64,000 nt of DNA from Mycobacterium sp. shizuoka-1 (GTDB lineage Bacteria > Actinomycetota > Actinomycetes > Mycobacteriales > Mycobacteriaceae): positions 1 through 64,000 of the forward strand of contig NZ_BEWG01000022.1 of assembly GCF_002723835.1 (NCBI RefSeq), given 5' to 3'. A program made the position numbers and the translations under genes. Shown piece after piece: positions 25,162-34,333 of this stretch. The notes under the pieces were generated by a model, which saw nothing but the letters and a program-made list of their open reading frames with translations, did not search any database and had not been told where the DNA came from. Positions within the stretch are counted from its first letter, which is position 1, and each line of letters opens with the position of its first letter.

Positions 25162-25851
25162 CTACTCCGGTTTGACCGCCGCGTGCAAGGCGACGATGCC
25201 GCCGGTGAGGTTGCGCCAGCGCACATCCGCCCAGCCGGCGTCGCGGATCTGCCGGGCCAGCGTCGCCTGATCGGGCCAGGCCCGAATGGACTCGGCCAGA
25301 TAGACATAGGCCTCCGGATTGCTCGACACCGCGCGGGCCACCCGCGGCAGCGCCTGCATCAGGTACTCCTTGTAGACGGTCGAGAACACCGGAACGACCG
25401 GGGTGGAGAACTCGCACACCACCAACCGCCCGCCGGGGCGGGTCACCCGGGCCATCTCGCGCAGACCGGCCGGGTGGTCGACGACATTGCGCAGCCCGAA
25501 ACTGATCGTCACCGCGTCGAACACCGCGTCGCCGAACGGCAGTTTGGTGGCGTCGGCCGCCGCCTTGGGCACGGGCCGCGCGGCGCCGGCGCGCAGCATG
25601 CCGACCGAGAAGTCCGCCGCCACGCACCATGCCCCGGAGCGGGCCAGTTCGACCGTCGACACCGCCGTCCCGGCCGCCAGGTCCAGCACCCGGTCGCCGG
25701 GCCCGATGCCCAGCGCCGCGCGGGTCGCCCGCCGCCACGAGCGGTCCTGTCCCAGCGAGAGCACGGTGTTGGTGATGTCATAGCGACGCGCGACGGCATC
25801 GAACATCGACGCCACATCCCGGGGATCCTTGTCCAGCGTCGCGCGGCTCAC
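25162..25851 (-). CDS. menG: Demethylmenaquinone methyltransferase
   Basis: 229 aa from a GTG. N-terminal [21 protein letters not shown] is the UbiE/MenG signature; SAM motif [17 protein letters not shown] near 52; SFGLRNV and [14 protein letters not shown] are the further conserved motifs. It adds the last methyl group to the menaquinone ring. No ubiquinone genes are expected in a mycobacterium, so MenG is the right reading. Rv0558 equivalent. Divergent from an SDR gene across 56 nt. Confidence 0.95.
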   Translation of the reverse strand: MSRATLDKDPRDVASMFDAVARRYDITNTVLSLGQDRSWRRATRAALGIGPGDRVLDLAAGTAVSTVELARSGAWCVAADFSVGMLRAGAARPVPKAAADATKLPFGDAVFDAVTISFGLRNVVDHPAGLREMARVTRPGGRLVVCEFSTPVVPVFSTVYKEYLMQALPRVARAVSSNPEAYVYLAESIRAWPDQATLARQIRDAGWADVRWRNLTGGIVALHAAVKPE

Positions 25852-25907
25852 GGTGCCGACGCTACCCGAGTGGGAATCATCGGCGGGCGCAGGCGTTGGC
25901 TACGACC

Positions 25908-26732
25908 ATGAGCGAAAAAGTCTGGTTCATCACCGGCACGTCCCGCGGCTTCGGCCGGGAGTGGGCGATCGCCGCCCTGGAGCGCGGCGACAAGGTCGCC
26001 GCCACCGCCCGCGACACCGGCACCCTGCGGGATCTGGTCGCCAAGTACGGCGACGCGATCCTGCCGATCCAGCTCGACGTCACCGACCGGGAGGCCGACT
26101 TCGCCGCGGTCGCGCGGGCCCATGACCACTTCGGCCGGCTCGACATCGTGGTCAACAACGCCGGCTACGGCCACTTCGGCTTCATCGAGGAACTGTCCGA
26201 ATCCGACGCCCGCGACCAGCTCGAGACCAACGTGTTCGGCGCGCTGTGGATCACCCAGGCCGCCCTGCCCTATCTGCGGGCCCAGGGCAGCGGCCACATC
26301 ATCCAGGTGTCGTCGATCGGCGGCATCACCGCGTTCCCGCTCGTCGGCATCTACCACGCCTCCAAATGGGCGCTGGAGGGTTTCTCCCAGGCACTGGCCC
26401 AAGAGGTTGCGCCGTTCGGCATCCACGTCACGCTGATCGAGCCGGGCGGCTTCGACACCGATTGGTCCGGCTCGTCGTCACGTACCTCCGCAGAGTTGCC
26501 CGATTACGCCGACCTGCACCGTCAGGTCGCCGAGGCCCGCAAGCAGCGCTGGTCCAAGCCCGGCGATCCGAAGGCGTCGGCTTCGGCCATCCTGAAGGTC
26601 GTCGACGCCCCCACCCCGCCGCTGCGGGTGTTCTTCGGGGAGTCGCCGCTGCAGACAGCAAAGGCGGACTACGAGAGCCGCATCGCGAACTGGGAGCAGT
26701 GGCAGCCTGTCGCCGTCGAGGCCCAGGGGTAG
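25908..26732 (+). CDS. Short-chain dehydrogenase/reductase
   Basis: 274 aa from ATG 25908. Classical SDR: TGTSRGFGREWA near residue 10, NNAGYG near 86, Ser in VSSIGG and YHASKWAL near 153. The short N-terminus and TGTSRGFG fit the group of oxidoreductases annotated as SDR of unknown substrate. It is divergent from menG and its stop touches the stop of the small minus-strand gene. No equivalent in the M. tuberculosis block that I recall. Confidence 0.88.
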   Translation: MSEKVWFITGTSRGFGREWAIAALERGDKVAATARDTGTLRDLVAKYGDAILPIQLDVTDREADFAAVARAHDHFGRLDIVVNNAGYGHFGFIEELSESDARDQLETNVFGALWITQAALPYLRAQGSGHIIQVSSIGGITAFPLVGIYHASKWALEGFSQALAQEVAPFGIHVTLIEPGGFDTDWSGSSSRTSAELPDYADLHRQVAEARKQRWSKPGDPKASASAILKVVDAPTPPLRVFFGESPLQTAKADYESRIANWEQWQPVAVEAQG

Positions 26733-26897
26733 CTACATCGCCTGCGCGTCGACTCTCGGTAATTGACGCGCGCGACTGGCCATGCGTTCGCTGAGGTGAA
26801 TCAGGCGATCCTCGTGGCCGGCGGGCATGGTGTAAGCCAGCTTACGGAGTTCGACGGCAAACTCGCCGAGGTCTTGGCGATACGACGCGTCACTCAT
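26733..26897 (-). CDS. Small conserved-looking hypothetical protein
   Basis: 54 aa from ATG 26897 (66 aa from 26933). Charged and helical: GEFAVELRKLAYTMPAGHEDRLIHLSERMASRARQL. No membrane segment. The AT-rich 100 bp upstream (26934-27032) holds nothing else and could be its promoter. The stop abuts the stop of the SDR gene without a gap. I do not recognise it, but composition and codon use look coding. Confidence 0.5.
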   Translation of the reverse strand: MSDASYRQDLGEFAVELRKLAYTMPAGHEDRLIHLSERMASRARQLPRVDAQAM

Positions 26898-27032
26898 CAG
26901 ACGTTCCCCCGTCGTGGAGAGGTGTGTTGACATTGGCGTTTTGCGTTCCCCCGCTATGGGTTTCAGTCTGCTCCAGCCCGTAAGGGATGGAAAGGTTTCT
27001 CAGCAACAATTAAGAGTACGGTACGGCGTGGC

Positions 27033-28172
27033 TCAGGCCGCACGGCTACGGCGACGACGGCGTCCCTCGACGCGTACCGCCTCGTAATGCCCGATTAGCT
27101 GGTCGCAGATCGCCGGCCAGGTGCGGCCGAGCACGCTGCGCCGCGCGGCCAGCGAGTAGCGCGCCCGCTCGTCGAGCAGATGATCCACCGACTGGGCCAG
27201 CCGCGACTCGAATTCGTCGACCTCCAGCAACAGTCCCGTGCGATATGGCGCCACCAGGTCCCGGGGTCCGCCCGCATTAGGCGCGACGACCGGCAGGCCC
27301 GAGGCCATGGCCTCCTGCACGGCCTGGCAGAAGGTCTCGTGCTCGCCGGGGTGGACGAAGACGTCCATGCTCGCGTACGCGGCGGCCAGCTGCCGGCCAT
27401 ACAGCGCGCCGGTGAACACCGCCGACGGCAGCAGCGCCTGCAACTTCTCCCGGTCGACGCCGTCGCCGACGACCACCAGCTGAAGATCGTCGCGACGGGC
27501 CAGCACCACGAGCCGTTCGACGTGCTTCTCCGGCGCCAGGCGCCCCACGAAGCCGACGATCGGCTTGCCAGCCGGTGACCACCGCGCGCGCAACCCGCCG
27601 TCGCGCGCCGAGGGCGCGAACCCCGTGACGTCGACCCCGCGACCCCACAGATGCACGCGAGGGATGCCATGGGCAGCAAGGTCTTCCATCGCCGCATGCG
27701 ACGGCGCCAGGGTGCGGTCGGCGCGAGAATGCAGGTGCTTGTTCCAGGCCCAGGCCGCGCGGGAGGCGGCACCGATGCCGTAGCTCTGGGCGAACCCGGC
27801 GATATCGGTCTGGAACACCGCCACCGTCGGCACGCCGAGGAACCGCGCCGCCTGCAGGCCGCCGTACCCCAGCAGCGCCGGTGAGGCCAGATGCACGACG
27901 TGCGGGTCGAAACCACGCAACACCCGCACCATGGCGGGCCGCGGCACGCCCAGCGGAAGCGACGTCACCTTGGGAAACATCTTCGACGGCACCCGATGCA
28001 CCCGGATCCCGTCGTGAATACGCTCAGCCGCCGGCTCGCCGCGCGGGGTGTCCGGGGCGATGACCAGCGCCTCGTGACCGGTGCGGCGAAGGTGCTCGAG
28101 TACCCGCAGCACCGAGTTGGTGACTCCGTTGACGTTGGGCAAGAACGACTCAGCGACAATCGCAACGCGCAC
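27033..28172 (-). CDS. mgtA: GDP-mannose-dependent alpha-mannosyltransferase MgtA (GT4)
   Basis: 379 aa from a GTG. GT-B fold: N-terminal [27 protein letters not shown] acceptor side, C-terminal [15 protein letters not shown] and the EX7E-type signature [25 protein letters not shown]. Rv0557 (MgtA) adds mannose to a glucuronosyl diacylglycerol carrier and has been linked to lipomannan-like glycolipids. Its place between the menG and menD groups matches that gene. An Arg-rich tail (RRRRRSRAA) ends the protein. Divergent from the nitroreductase gene by 118 nt. Confidence 0.9.
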   Translation of the reverse strand: MRVAIVAESFLPNVNGVTNSVLRVLEHLRRTGHEALVIAPDTPRGEPAAERIHDGIRVHRVPSKMFPKVTSLPLGVPRPAMVRVLRGFDPHVVHLASPALLGYGGLQAARFLGVPTVAVFQTDIAGFAQSYGIGAASRAAWAWNKHLHSRADRTLAPSHAAMEDLAAHGIPRVHLWGRGVDVTGFAPSARDGGLRARWSPAGKPIVGFVGRLAPEKHVERLVVLARRDDLQLVVVGDGVDREKLQALLPSAVFTGALYGRQLAAAYASMDVFVHPGEHETFCQAVQEAMASGLPVVAPNAGGPRDLVAPYRTGLLLEVDEFESRLAQSVDHLLDERARYSLAARRSVLGRTWPAICDQLIGHYEAVRVEGRRRRRSRAA

Positions 28173-28290
28173 ACTGCGACACTGTCAGCAGCGCCTGTCA
28201 GCGAGGTTGCGGCCAGGCATACACGACGCGAAAAGCTGGTGGGATGCCTCGCGGGGATTAACGTGGGCGCAAGGCCGCGTTGCGCAGTGA

Positions 28291-28941
28291 ATGCACAATC
28301 TGAGTCTGACCGCCGACGACGTGCTGACCACGACGAGGGCGGTGCGCCGACGCCTCGACCTCTCGCGACCAGTGCCCCGCGAGGTGATCACCGACTGCGT
28401 GCGCATCGCGACCCAGGCGCCCAGCGGACGCAACCGGCAACGCTGGGACTTCGTCATCGTCGACGATCCGGCCGTGCGCGCCAAGGTGGCGCAGGTGTGG
28501 CGCAAAGGGCTGCTCGCCCCAACCGGCCTCGCCACGACGGCAGGCAGCCGCATGGACTTGGCCGGCACCGAGTGGAACAGGATCGCCGACAGCGTCGACC
28601 GGCTGGCCACCGTGCTGGATGACGTCCCAGCGCTGCTGGTCGCCGGTGTCCGGGTGGACGGACGCGACGAGCTCAACACCATCCGCGGGCAAGCTGGTGC
28701 CTGGGGCTCGGTCCTGCCCGCCCTGTGGAGTTTTATGCTCGCCGCTCGTGAACGCGGTATCGGAACTGCCTGGACCACATGTCATCTCAGCTACGAGAAG
28801 GAGATGGCCGAGGTACTCGGCATTCCCTACGCGGAGGTCGTACAAGCCGCGCTGACGCCGGTGGCCTACACCGTGGGCACCGGCTTCCGCCCGGCGCATC
28901 GTGCCGATCCGGACGCGTTCGTCCACTGGAATTCCTGGTGA
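28291..28941 (+). CDS. Nitroreductase-family flavoprotein
   Basis: 216 aa. N-terminal TRAVRRRLDLSRPVP and ATQAPSGRNRQRWDFVIV are FMN-binding nitroreductase motifs, with GAWGSVLPALWSFMLAARERGIGTAWTT in the second half forming the dimer helix. It should use FMN and NAD(P)H to reduce nitro, quinone or related compounds; substrate unknown. The lipoprotein gene starts 29 nt after it on the same strand. Confidence 0.88.
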   Translation: MHNLSLTADDVLTTTRAVRRRLDLSRPVPREVITDCVRIATQAPSGRNRQRWDFVIVDDPAVRAKVAQVWRKGLLAPTGLATTAGSRMDLAGTEWNRIADSVDRLATVLDDVPALLVAGVRVDGRDELNTIRGQAGAWGSVLPALWSFMLAARERGIGTAWTTCHLSYEKEMAEVLGIPYAEVVQAALTPVAYTVGTGFRPAHRADPDAFVHWNSW

Positions 28942-28970
28942 GCCGACGCGCCCGCGGGTACCGTGCCAGC

Positions 28971-29633
28971 ATGCGGTTGTGGTCTTCGCTGGCACTCACG
29001 CTGGTCGTCCTGCTCAGCGGCTGCAGCCGCGACATCACCGGTGTGGCACAAGTGGATCCGCGCGGGCCGGCGACCGCGGTGAGCAAGGACGGCTTCGGCA
29101 TCGTCGCCGGTGACCCGAACGCGCGCGTGCAGATCGAGATCTACACCGAACCGCAATGCAGCCACTGTGCGGATCTGCAGAAGGATTTCGGTGACGAACT
29201 GTCCCGGTACATGAACCTGGGCCAGCTGGTCGTCACCTACCGGCCGTTGACGTTCCTGGACGACAAGCCGGGCGGCTACTCTGACCGGGTCAGCAACGCA
29301 ATGTTCCTGGCGGCCGGACCCGACACCTCCGCCAAGGCGTTTCAGGCCTTCGTCCAAGACCTTTGGGGCCACCAGGAGACGGGCGGCAAGGGGCCCACCG
29401 ACACCGAGATCGCCGAGATGGCCCGCGAAAGCGGTGTCCCGCCGCCTGCCGTCGACGCGATGCGTGCGGGCAAGCCCGCGCTGGACGTGGCCGAGATGGC
29501 GAACACCAACTTCGAGTACCTCTACGAGATCGATCCGATCAACACCGGCACCCCGACCATCTTCGACCTGAACACCAACAAGACCCTCGACGTCTACGAC
29601 AACAATTGGCTGTCCAAGCTGATGTCGTCCTGA
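28971..29633 (+). CDS. Thioredoxin-like (DsbA-type) lipoprotein
   Basis: 220 aa from ATG 28971. Lipoprotein signal peptide with lipobox LLSGC (lipidated Cys near residue 18). Mature domain carries YTEPQCSHCADLQKDFGDEL, a thioredoxin CxxC motif, and a cis-Pro in GTPTIFDL, as in DsbA/thioredoxin_4 proteins. It should act in thiol oxidation or isomerisation outside the membrane. The last 40 nt overlap the end of the opposite membrane-protein gene at 29594. Confidence 0.85.
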   Translation: MRLWSSLALTLVVLLSGCSRDITGVAQVDPRGPATAVSKDGFGIVAGDPNARVQIEIYTEPQCSHCADLQKDFGDELSRYMNLGQLVVTYRPLTFLDDKPGGYSDRVSNAMFLAAGPDTSAKAFQAFVQDLWGHQETGGKGPTDTEIAEMARESGVPPPAVDAMRAGKPALDVAEMANTNFEYLYEIDPINTGTPTIFDLNTNKTLDVYDNNWLSKLMSS

Positions 29634-30118
29634 GCCAGGCGACGCTCGGCCAGCACCAGACCGGTCAGCACCAGAGCGCCGATCAGCCACCCCACGACCG
29701 CGATCGAGCCGGCCGGGATGATCGCCAGCGCGGCGGTGCGGTGTTGCACCCGAACCAGATCCGGATCGCTGCGGTCGTATTCGACATAGATGCGCATACC
29801 CTCGGCGAGTTCCGACGGGTAGAGCACACCGAGCTCCGGACGGTAGGTGACCCGGTCGGGAGTGACGAACTCGATCGTCGAGCGGCGCGGCCCGGCGGAC
29901 AGCACCTCGGCCTGCGCGACCCCCATGTTGTTTTCGATCTGACGGTCATTGCGCCACGCACCGGCCACCAGCAGAATCGACTGCAACGTCACCAGCCCGA
30001 GAATGATCCAGACGGCACACTTACTCCAGCGCAACACTTTTCGCTGCACAGTGTCCACGACGTCGGGATTGCGCCGGGGCAGCGCGGATTTCAGCAGGGC
30101 CGACAGCCTGCCGATCAC
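29594..30118 (-). CDS. DUF3592-like membrane protein (Rv0556-like)
   Basis: 174 aa from GTG 30118, which overlaps the menD stop (GTGA). Two membrane helices at about 33-55 and 130-152 with an extracytoplasmic beta-rich domain between ([23 protein letters not shown] and [16 protein letters not shown]), the layout of DUF3592 proteins. Length fits Rv0556, which also sits next to menD. Function unknown; coupling to menD suggests co-expression. Confidence 0.8.
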   Translation of the reverse strand: MIGRLSALLKSALPRRNPDVVDTVQRKVLRWSKCAVWIILGLVTLQSILLVAGAWRNDRQIENNMGVAQAEVLSAGPRRSTIEFVTPDRVTYRPELGVLYPSELAEGMRIYVEYDRSDPDLVRVQHRTAALAIIPAGSIAVVGWLIGALVLTGLVLAERRLAQDDISLDSQLLS

Positions 30119-31743
30119 AGCGCCGCCCGGATCGCGGCGTGCAACTGCCGCAGCGACGAACGGTCGGCCTTGACCTCCAGCACCCGCATCCCGTCGTAGG
30201 GCTCGGCGAGCGCGGGGCCCAGCTCGTCGACCTCGATCTGGCGGGCCTCGATGTGGTAGGCGCGGCACAACGCGCCGACGTCGACGTCGTGCGGAGTGCC
30301 GAAGACCCGCGACGACACGTCGGAAAATCGCGGATCGCCCTGTTCGAGCAGCTCGAAGATGCCGCCGCCGTTGTCGTTGGACACCACGATCGTCAGGTTC
30401 TTCGGGGTGGGCTCGGTGGGGCCGATCAGCAGACCGGAGCTGTCGTGCACGAACGTCAGGTCGCCGATCAGACCGATGGTGCGGCCCGAGTGTGCCAGCG
30501 CCGCACCGATGATCGTCGACACCGTGCCGTCGATGCCGGCCACCCCACGGTTGGAGCGCACCTTCACGCCCTCGGTGTTGAGCCCGACCAGCGCCGCGTC
30601 GCGCACCGGGTTGGACGCCCCGAGGACCAGTTGGTCACCCGGGCGTACCGCGTCGGCGACCGCGGCCGCCACATGCAGACCGGTGGTCAGCGGGTGCGCG
30701 GCCAGCTGGTCGCGCACGGCGGCCACCGCGTGGCGGTTGGCCTCCGCGCAGCGTTGCAGCCACGCCGGGTCGGGGGACCCGCTGGTCTGCGCCCGGGTCC
30801 CGGTGGCCTGCGAATTGCCCGAGACGTCCGGCCAGCGCGGGCCGGTGGTCAGCGCATACACCGGCAGCCCCGGGTCGGCCAGCAGCGTCGAGACCGGCCG
30901 GTGCAGCGTCGGGCGGCCCAGCATGACGACCTGGCGCGGGCGCAGCAGCGGCAGTGCCAGCGGATGCAGCGGGTTGGCGGCGTGTGGCGCGGTCGGCTCG
31001 GCGACGGTGGGCAGCGCGGCCAGGTTGGGATGCACACCGGCGCCGTGCCCGGCGATCACCACGGTGTCGGGGGTCAGGTCGATCTCCAGCGGCTGGTCGA
31101 AGACCACCGGCGGGCTGTAAGTCCACGGCTTGCCATCGGGGCGGCCGGGCGGGATCTCCGCGGAATCAGAATCCGCGTCGGGCACCAGCGGTTCGCGCAG
31201 CGGGATGTCGAACTGCACCGGACCGGCGTTGGCGGTGCGGGCGCCGGTCGCGGCGGCCAGCACCCGGCAGGTCGCCGAGCGCCACTGCGCGTTCAGCGCG
31301 GCCAGCTTGTCCGCGGATTCCTCGGCAAGACCCAGGCTGATCGCCGCGCGCACCTGGGTGCCGAAGTATCCGAGCTGCTCGAAAGTCTGGTTGGCGCCGG
31401 TGCCCAGCAGCTCGTATGGCCGGTTGGCCGACAGCACGATCAGCGGCACCCGGGCGTAGTTGGCCTCGACGACCGCGGGACCCATGTTGGCCACCGCGGT
31501 GCCCGACGTCATCGCCACACAGACCGGCGCCCGCTCGGCGACCGCGAGCCCGATCGCCAGATAACCGGCCGTGCGCTCGTCGATGCGCACGTGCAGCCGC
31601 AGTCGTCCGGCCCGGTCGGCGTCGGACAACGCGAAGGCCAGCGGGGCGTTACGGGAGCCAGGGCATAAGACGACGTCGCGCACGCCGCCGCGAATCAGTT
31701 CGTCGACGACGACACGCGCCTGGGCCGTCGATGGGTTCACCAC
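30115..31743 (-). CDS. menD: SEPHCHC synthase MenD
   Basis: 542 aa from a GTG (a second GTG follows at once). N-terminal [27 protein letters not shown] with the pyrophosphate-side Glu region [14 protein letters not shown]-terminal thiamine-diphosphate motif [13 protein letters not shown]...[13 protein letters not shown]. It joins isochorismate and 2-oxoglutarate to give 2-succinyl-5-enolpyruvyl-6-hydroxy-3-cyclohexene-1-carboxylate, the first committed step of menaquinone synthesis. In M. tuberculosis MenD is feedback-inhibited by the later naphthoate product. Rv0555 equivalent. Confidence 0.96.
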   Translation of the reverse strand: MVNPSTAQARVVVDELIRGGVRDVVLCPGSRNAPLAFALSDADRAGRLRLHVRIDERTAGYLAIGLAVAERAPVCVAMTSGTAVANMGPAVVEANYARVPLIVLSANRPYELLGTGANQTFEQLGYFGTQVRAAISLGLAEESADKLAALNAQWRSATCRVLAAATGARTANAGPVQFDIPLREPLVPDADSDSAEIPPGRPDGKPWTYSPPVVFDQPLEIDLTPDTVVIAGHGAGVHPNLAALPTVAEPTAPHAANPLHPLALPLLRPRQVVMLGRPTLHRPVSTLLADPGLPVYALTTGPRWPDVSGNSQATGTRAQTSGSPDPAWLQRCAEANRHAVAAVRDQLAAHPLTTGLHVAAAVADAVRPGDQLVLGASNPVRDAALVGLNTEGVKVRSNRGVAGIDGTVSTIIGAALAHSGRTIGLIGDLTFVHDSSGLLIGPTEPTPKNLTIVVSNDNGGGIFELLEQGDPRFSDVSSRVFGTPHDVDVGALCRAYHIEARQIEVDELGPALAEPYDGMRVLEVKADRSSLRQLHAAIRAAL

Positions 31744-31782
31744 TACAGCGTGTCACAGCGCCGGATTCTCGCCCAAAGGGCG

Positions 31783-32571
31783 CTAGACCAGCGTCCCGCC
31801 GAAGAAGTCCAGCATCGCGTTGTTCACGGTGTCGGGGCGCTCCAGGAAGCCGAGATGCCCGGTGTGCCCGATCTGCACGTAGCGGCCGTTGGGCAGGGCG
31901 TCGGCGACTTCGCGGCCCAGTACCGCCGGGGTCAGCACGTCGTCGGCAAACCCGATGACCAGCACCTCGTTGCGGATCGCGCGGTAGGCGCTCAGCCGGT
32001 TCTCCTTGGGGTACACCTCGAGCTGCGCGGCCAGGCCCGGGGTTCGCTTGATCGGGAACGCCGTGAACATCTCCATCCAGTCCCCGATCGCCTTCTCGTC
32101 GTTGATGGTCTTGGGCGAGAAGTTCTCCAGCACACGCACTTTCGCGGCGTAGGCGGCCGGCAGCTTGATCTCGGCCTTGGTGAGCTCGACGTCGGCGGCC
32201 CGGATGGCCTTGCGAACGCGGTCCAGGCGCCCGCGGGTGCCCATCAGCACGGCCTGGCTGACCAGCTCGGGGCGGACCAGCATCAGCTCTTGGGCGATGT
32301 AGGCGCCCATCGACATCGCCACCACCCGCGCCGGGCCACCGGCGACCTCCTCGATCAGGGCGGCGGTGTCGGCGACCATCTGCTGGGTGCCGAACCCGCC
32401 GGCGTTCTCGGTGGCCCCGATCCCCCGGTTGTCGAAGGTGATGCAGCGGTAACCCGCCGCCACGAACGCCGGGACCTGGTGAATGTGCCAGGTGCGCCCG
32501 GCGCCGCCGGTGCCGGCGATGAACAGCACCGGGTCGCCGGAGCCGTTTTCCTCGTAGGCCAGGTTGATCAC
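31783..32571 (-). CDS. bpoC: Alpha/beta-fold hydrolase, BpoC-like
   Basis: 262 aa from the GTG at 32571, overlapping the stop of the DJ-1 gene (GTGA); 262 aa is the length I recall for Rv0554. Oxyanion region FIAGTGGAGRTW near 19, nucleophile in AMSMGAYIAQ (Ser near 97), acid in GFADDVLTP and His in GHTGHLGF. Annotated as non-haem bromoperoxidase in M. tuberculosis, although real bromoperoxidase activity is doubtful for this fold. A MenH-like role in menaquinone synthesis has not been excluded and the neighbourhood invites that idea, but nothing here proves it. Confidence 0.8.
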   Translation of the reverse strand: MINLAYEENGSGDPVLFIAGTGGAGRTWHIHQVPAFVAAGYRCITFDNRGIGATENAGGFGTQQMVADTAALIEEVAGGPARVVAMSMGAYIAQELMLVRPELVSQAVLMGTRGRLDRVRKAIRAADVELTKAEIKLPAAYAAKVRVLENFSPKTINDEKAIGDWMEMFTAFPIKRTPGLAAQLEVYPKENRLSAYRAIRNEVLVIGFADDVLTPAVLGREVADALPNGRYVQIGHTGHLGFLERPDTVNNAMLDFFGGTLV

Positions 32572-33311
32572 CTGGCAGAGGCTACGCGCCCCCGTTTGCG
32601 CCTGCTCCGCGACCGGGCCGCTTCGATCGCGCCGGTCCACACCAACGACGTCATCGCCTTGAGCTGGGTCGGGTTGGCCAGGTCCTTGGCCATCAACGCG
32701 GCGGCCGCGGCCTTCGTCGTCGTCGAGGCCTTCGACATGTGCCCGGAGTCGAACGGCGGCTGCGGGTCGTACTCCATGGACAGCTGGATCACCTTGGCGC
32801 GTTCCTCGCCGCCGATCTGGCCGGCCAGCCACAGCGCGAGGTCGATCCCGGCCGACACCCCGGCACTGGTGACGATGTCTCCCTCGTGCACCACCCGTTC
32901 GTCGCCGACCGGGGTGACGCCCAGCGCCCTGAGCGCCGTCAGTGCCATCCAGTGCGACGTGGCCCGCTTGCCGGTGAGCAGCCCAGCGGCGGCCAGGATC
33001 ACCGAACCGGAGCACACCGACGCCGTCCAGGTGGCGCTGCGGTGCGCGGTGCGCACCCAGGCCAGCAGCTTCTCGTCGCGGGCGTGCTCCATCGTCGTCA
33101 TCCCACCGGGCACGAGAATGACGTCAGGGCTGGGGGTTTCGTCGAACGAGTGGGTAGCGCCGATGACGAGCACGCCGGAGTCGGCGGTGATCGGACCGGG
33201 TTCATGCCACAGGAAGCGAATCTCTGCATCGGGCAGCCAGCGCAACACCTCGTAGGGCCCGATGAAGTCCAGGGCGGTGAAGCCGGGATACAGCACTATG
33301 GCGATCTGCAT
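32568..33311 (-). CDS. DJ-1/PfpI family protein (isonitrile hydratase-like)
   Basis: 247 aa. Flavodoxin-like fold with nucleophile elbow Cys in TASVCSGSVILAAAGLL near 98 and Glu in IGPYEVLRW near 20. Such sequences include isocyanide hydratases and other glutamine amidotransferase-like enzymes; activity cannot be told. The last 60 residues are an Ala/Arg/Lys-rich tail that overlaps the start of the hydrolase gene. It begins 11 nt after the GlxA-type regulator, so the three genes probably form one operon. Confidence 0.82.
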   Translation of the reverse strand: MQIAIVLYPGFTALDFIGPYEVLRWLPDAEIRFLWHEPGPITADSGVLVIGATHSFDETPSPDVILVPGGMTTMEHARDEKLLAWVRTAHRSATWTASVCSGSVILAAAGLLTGKRATSHWMALTALRALGVTPVGDERVVHEGDIVTSAGVSAGIDLALWLAGQIGGEERAKVIQLSMEYDPQPPFDSGHMSKASTTTKAAAAALMAKDLANPTQLKAMTSLVWTGAIEAARSRSRRKRGRVASAR

Positions 33312-33322
33312 GGGAATCTCCT

Positions 33323-34270
33323 TTATCCGAAGGTCTTGCGGTAGTGGTCCGGCGAGACGCCGACCCGGCGAACGAAGTTGCGGCGCATAGTTTCCGATGT
33401 TCCAAACCCGCAGCGCGCGGCGATCGTGACGACGGTGTCGTCGGTCTCCTCCAGCTGACGCCGCGCCGCCTCGATGCGGACCCGTTCCACGTAGGCACCC
33501 GGTGCCTCACCCACCTCCTCGGTGAACACCCGGGTGAAGTGCCGCGGGCTCATCGCGGCGCGGCGGGCGAGTTCCGAAATGCTGTGCGCGGCACCAGGTT
33601 CTGCTTCGATCGTCTCTTGGACGTCACGGATGGGCTGACGACGGGCCCTGGGCATCCACACCGGCGCGGCGAACTGGGTCTGCCCGCCCGGCCGGCGCAG
33701 ATACAACACCAAATGGCGGGCGATGGTCTGGGCGACCTCAGTGCCGTGGTCGTCCTCGACCAGCGCCAACGACAGGTCGATGCCCGCGGTCACCCCGGCG
33801 GCCGTCCATACGGTCGACGAACTGCGCAGGAAGATCGGCTCGCGGTCGACGGTCACGGCCGGGAACTCGCGGGCCATCCGGTCGGCGAACGCCCAGTGGG
33901 TGGTGGCCCTGCAGCCGTCGAGTAGCCCCGCCTGCGCAGCCAGAAACGAACCGGTGCAGACGCTGACGACGCGGCGGCTGTTGGCCGCGGCCCGCTCGAT
34001 CCAGGACATGGTGGCGGGGTCCTGTCGCGCGCCGTCCACCCCGGCGCCGCCGGGCAAGATCAGGGTGTCGATGCCGTGCGGGTCGGGCATCGCCTCGGCG
34101 AGGAACGCCAGCCCACTCGGGGTGCTGACGGGCTGCCCGTCGAGAGAGGCGACGTGCACGCGGTAGCCGCCCTCGGTCAGCAGGGCGGCGCCGGCGAACA
34201 CGTCGTGCGGCCCGACTATGTCCAGCGCCTGCACCCCGGGGAAGCCGAGGATCACCACCGATCGCGCCAT
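33323..34270 (-). CDS. GlxA-type AraC-family transcription regulator
   Basis: 315 aa. N-terminal DJ-1/PfpI domain (GPHDVFAG, VSVCTGSFLAAQAGLLDG with Cys near 105) fused to a C-terminal AraC pair of helix-turn-helix motifs (ISELARRAAMSPRHFTRVF and VVTIAARCGFGTSETMRRNF). This is the common layout of regulators placed beside DJ-1 enzymes. It likely activates the operon that starts with it, or the DJ-1 gene next door. Start ATG 34270. Confidence 0.92.
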   Translation of the reverse strand: MARSVVILGFPGVQALDIVGPHDVFAGAALLTEGGYRVHVASLDGQPVSTPSGLAFLAEAMPDPHGIDTLILPGGAGVDGARQDPATMSWIERAAANSRRVVSVCTGSFLAAQAGLLDGCRATTHWAFADRMAREFPAVTVDREPIFLRSSSTVWTAAGVTAGIDLSLALVEDDHGTEVAQTIARHLVLYLRRPGGQTQFAAPVWMPRARRQPIRDVQETIEAEPGAAHSISELARRAAMSPRHFTRVFTEEVGEAPGAYVERVRIEAARRQLEETDDTVVTIAARCGFGTSETMRRNFVRRVGVSPDHYRKTFG

Positions 34271-34333
34271 GGCGTTCAGTCTCGGCCTCCACCCGCCATG
34301 GCGTCTACGACACGTACCCCACAGATCAGGACA

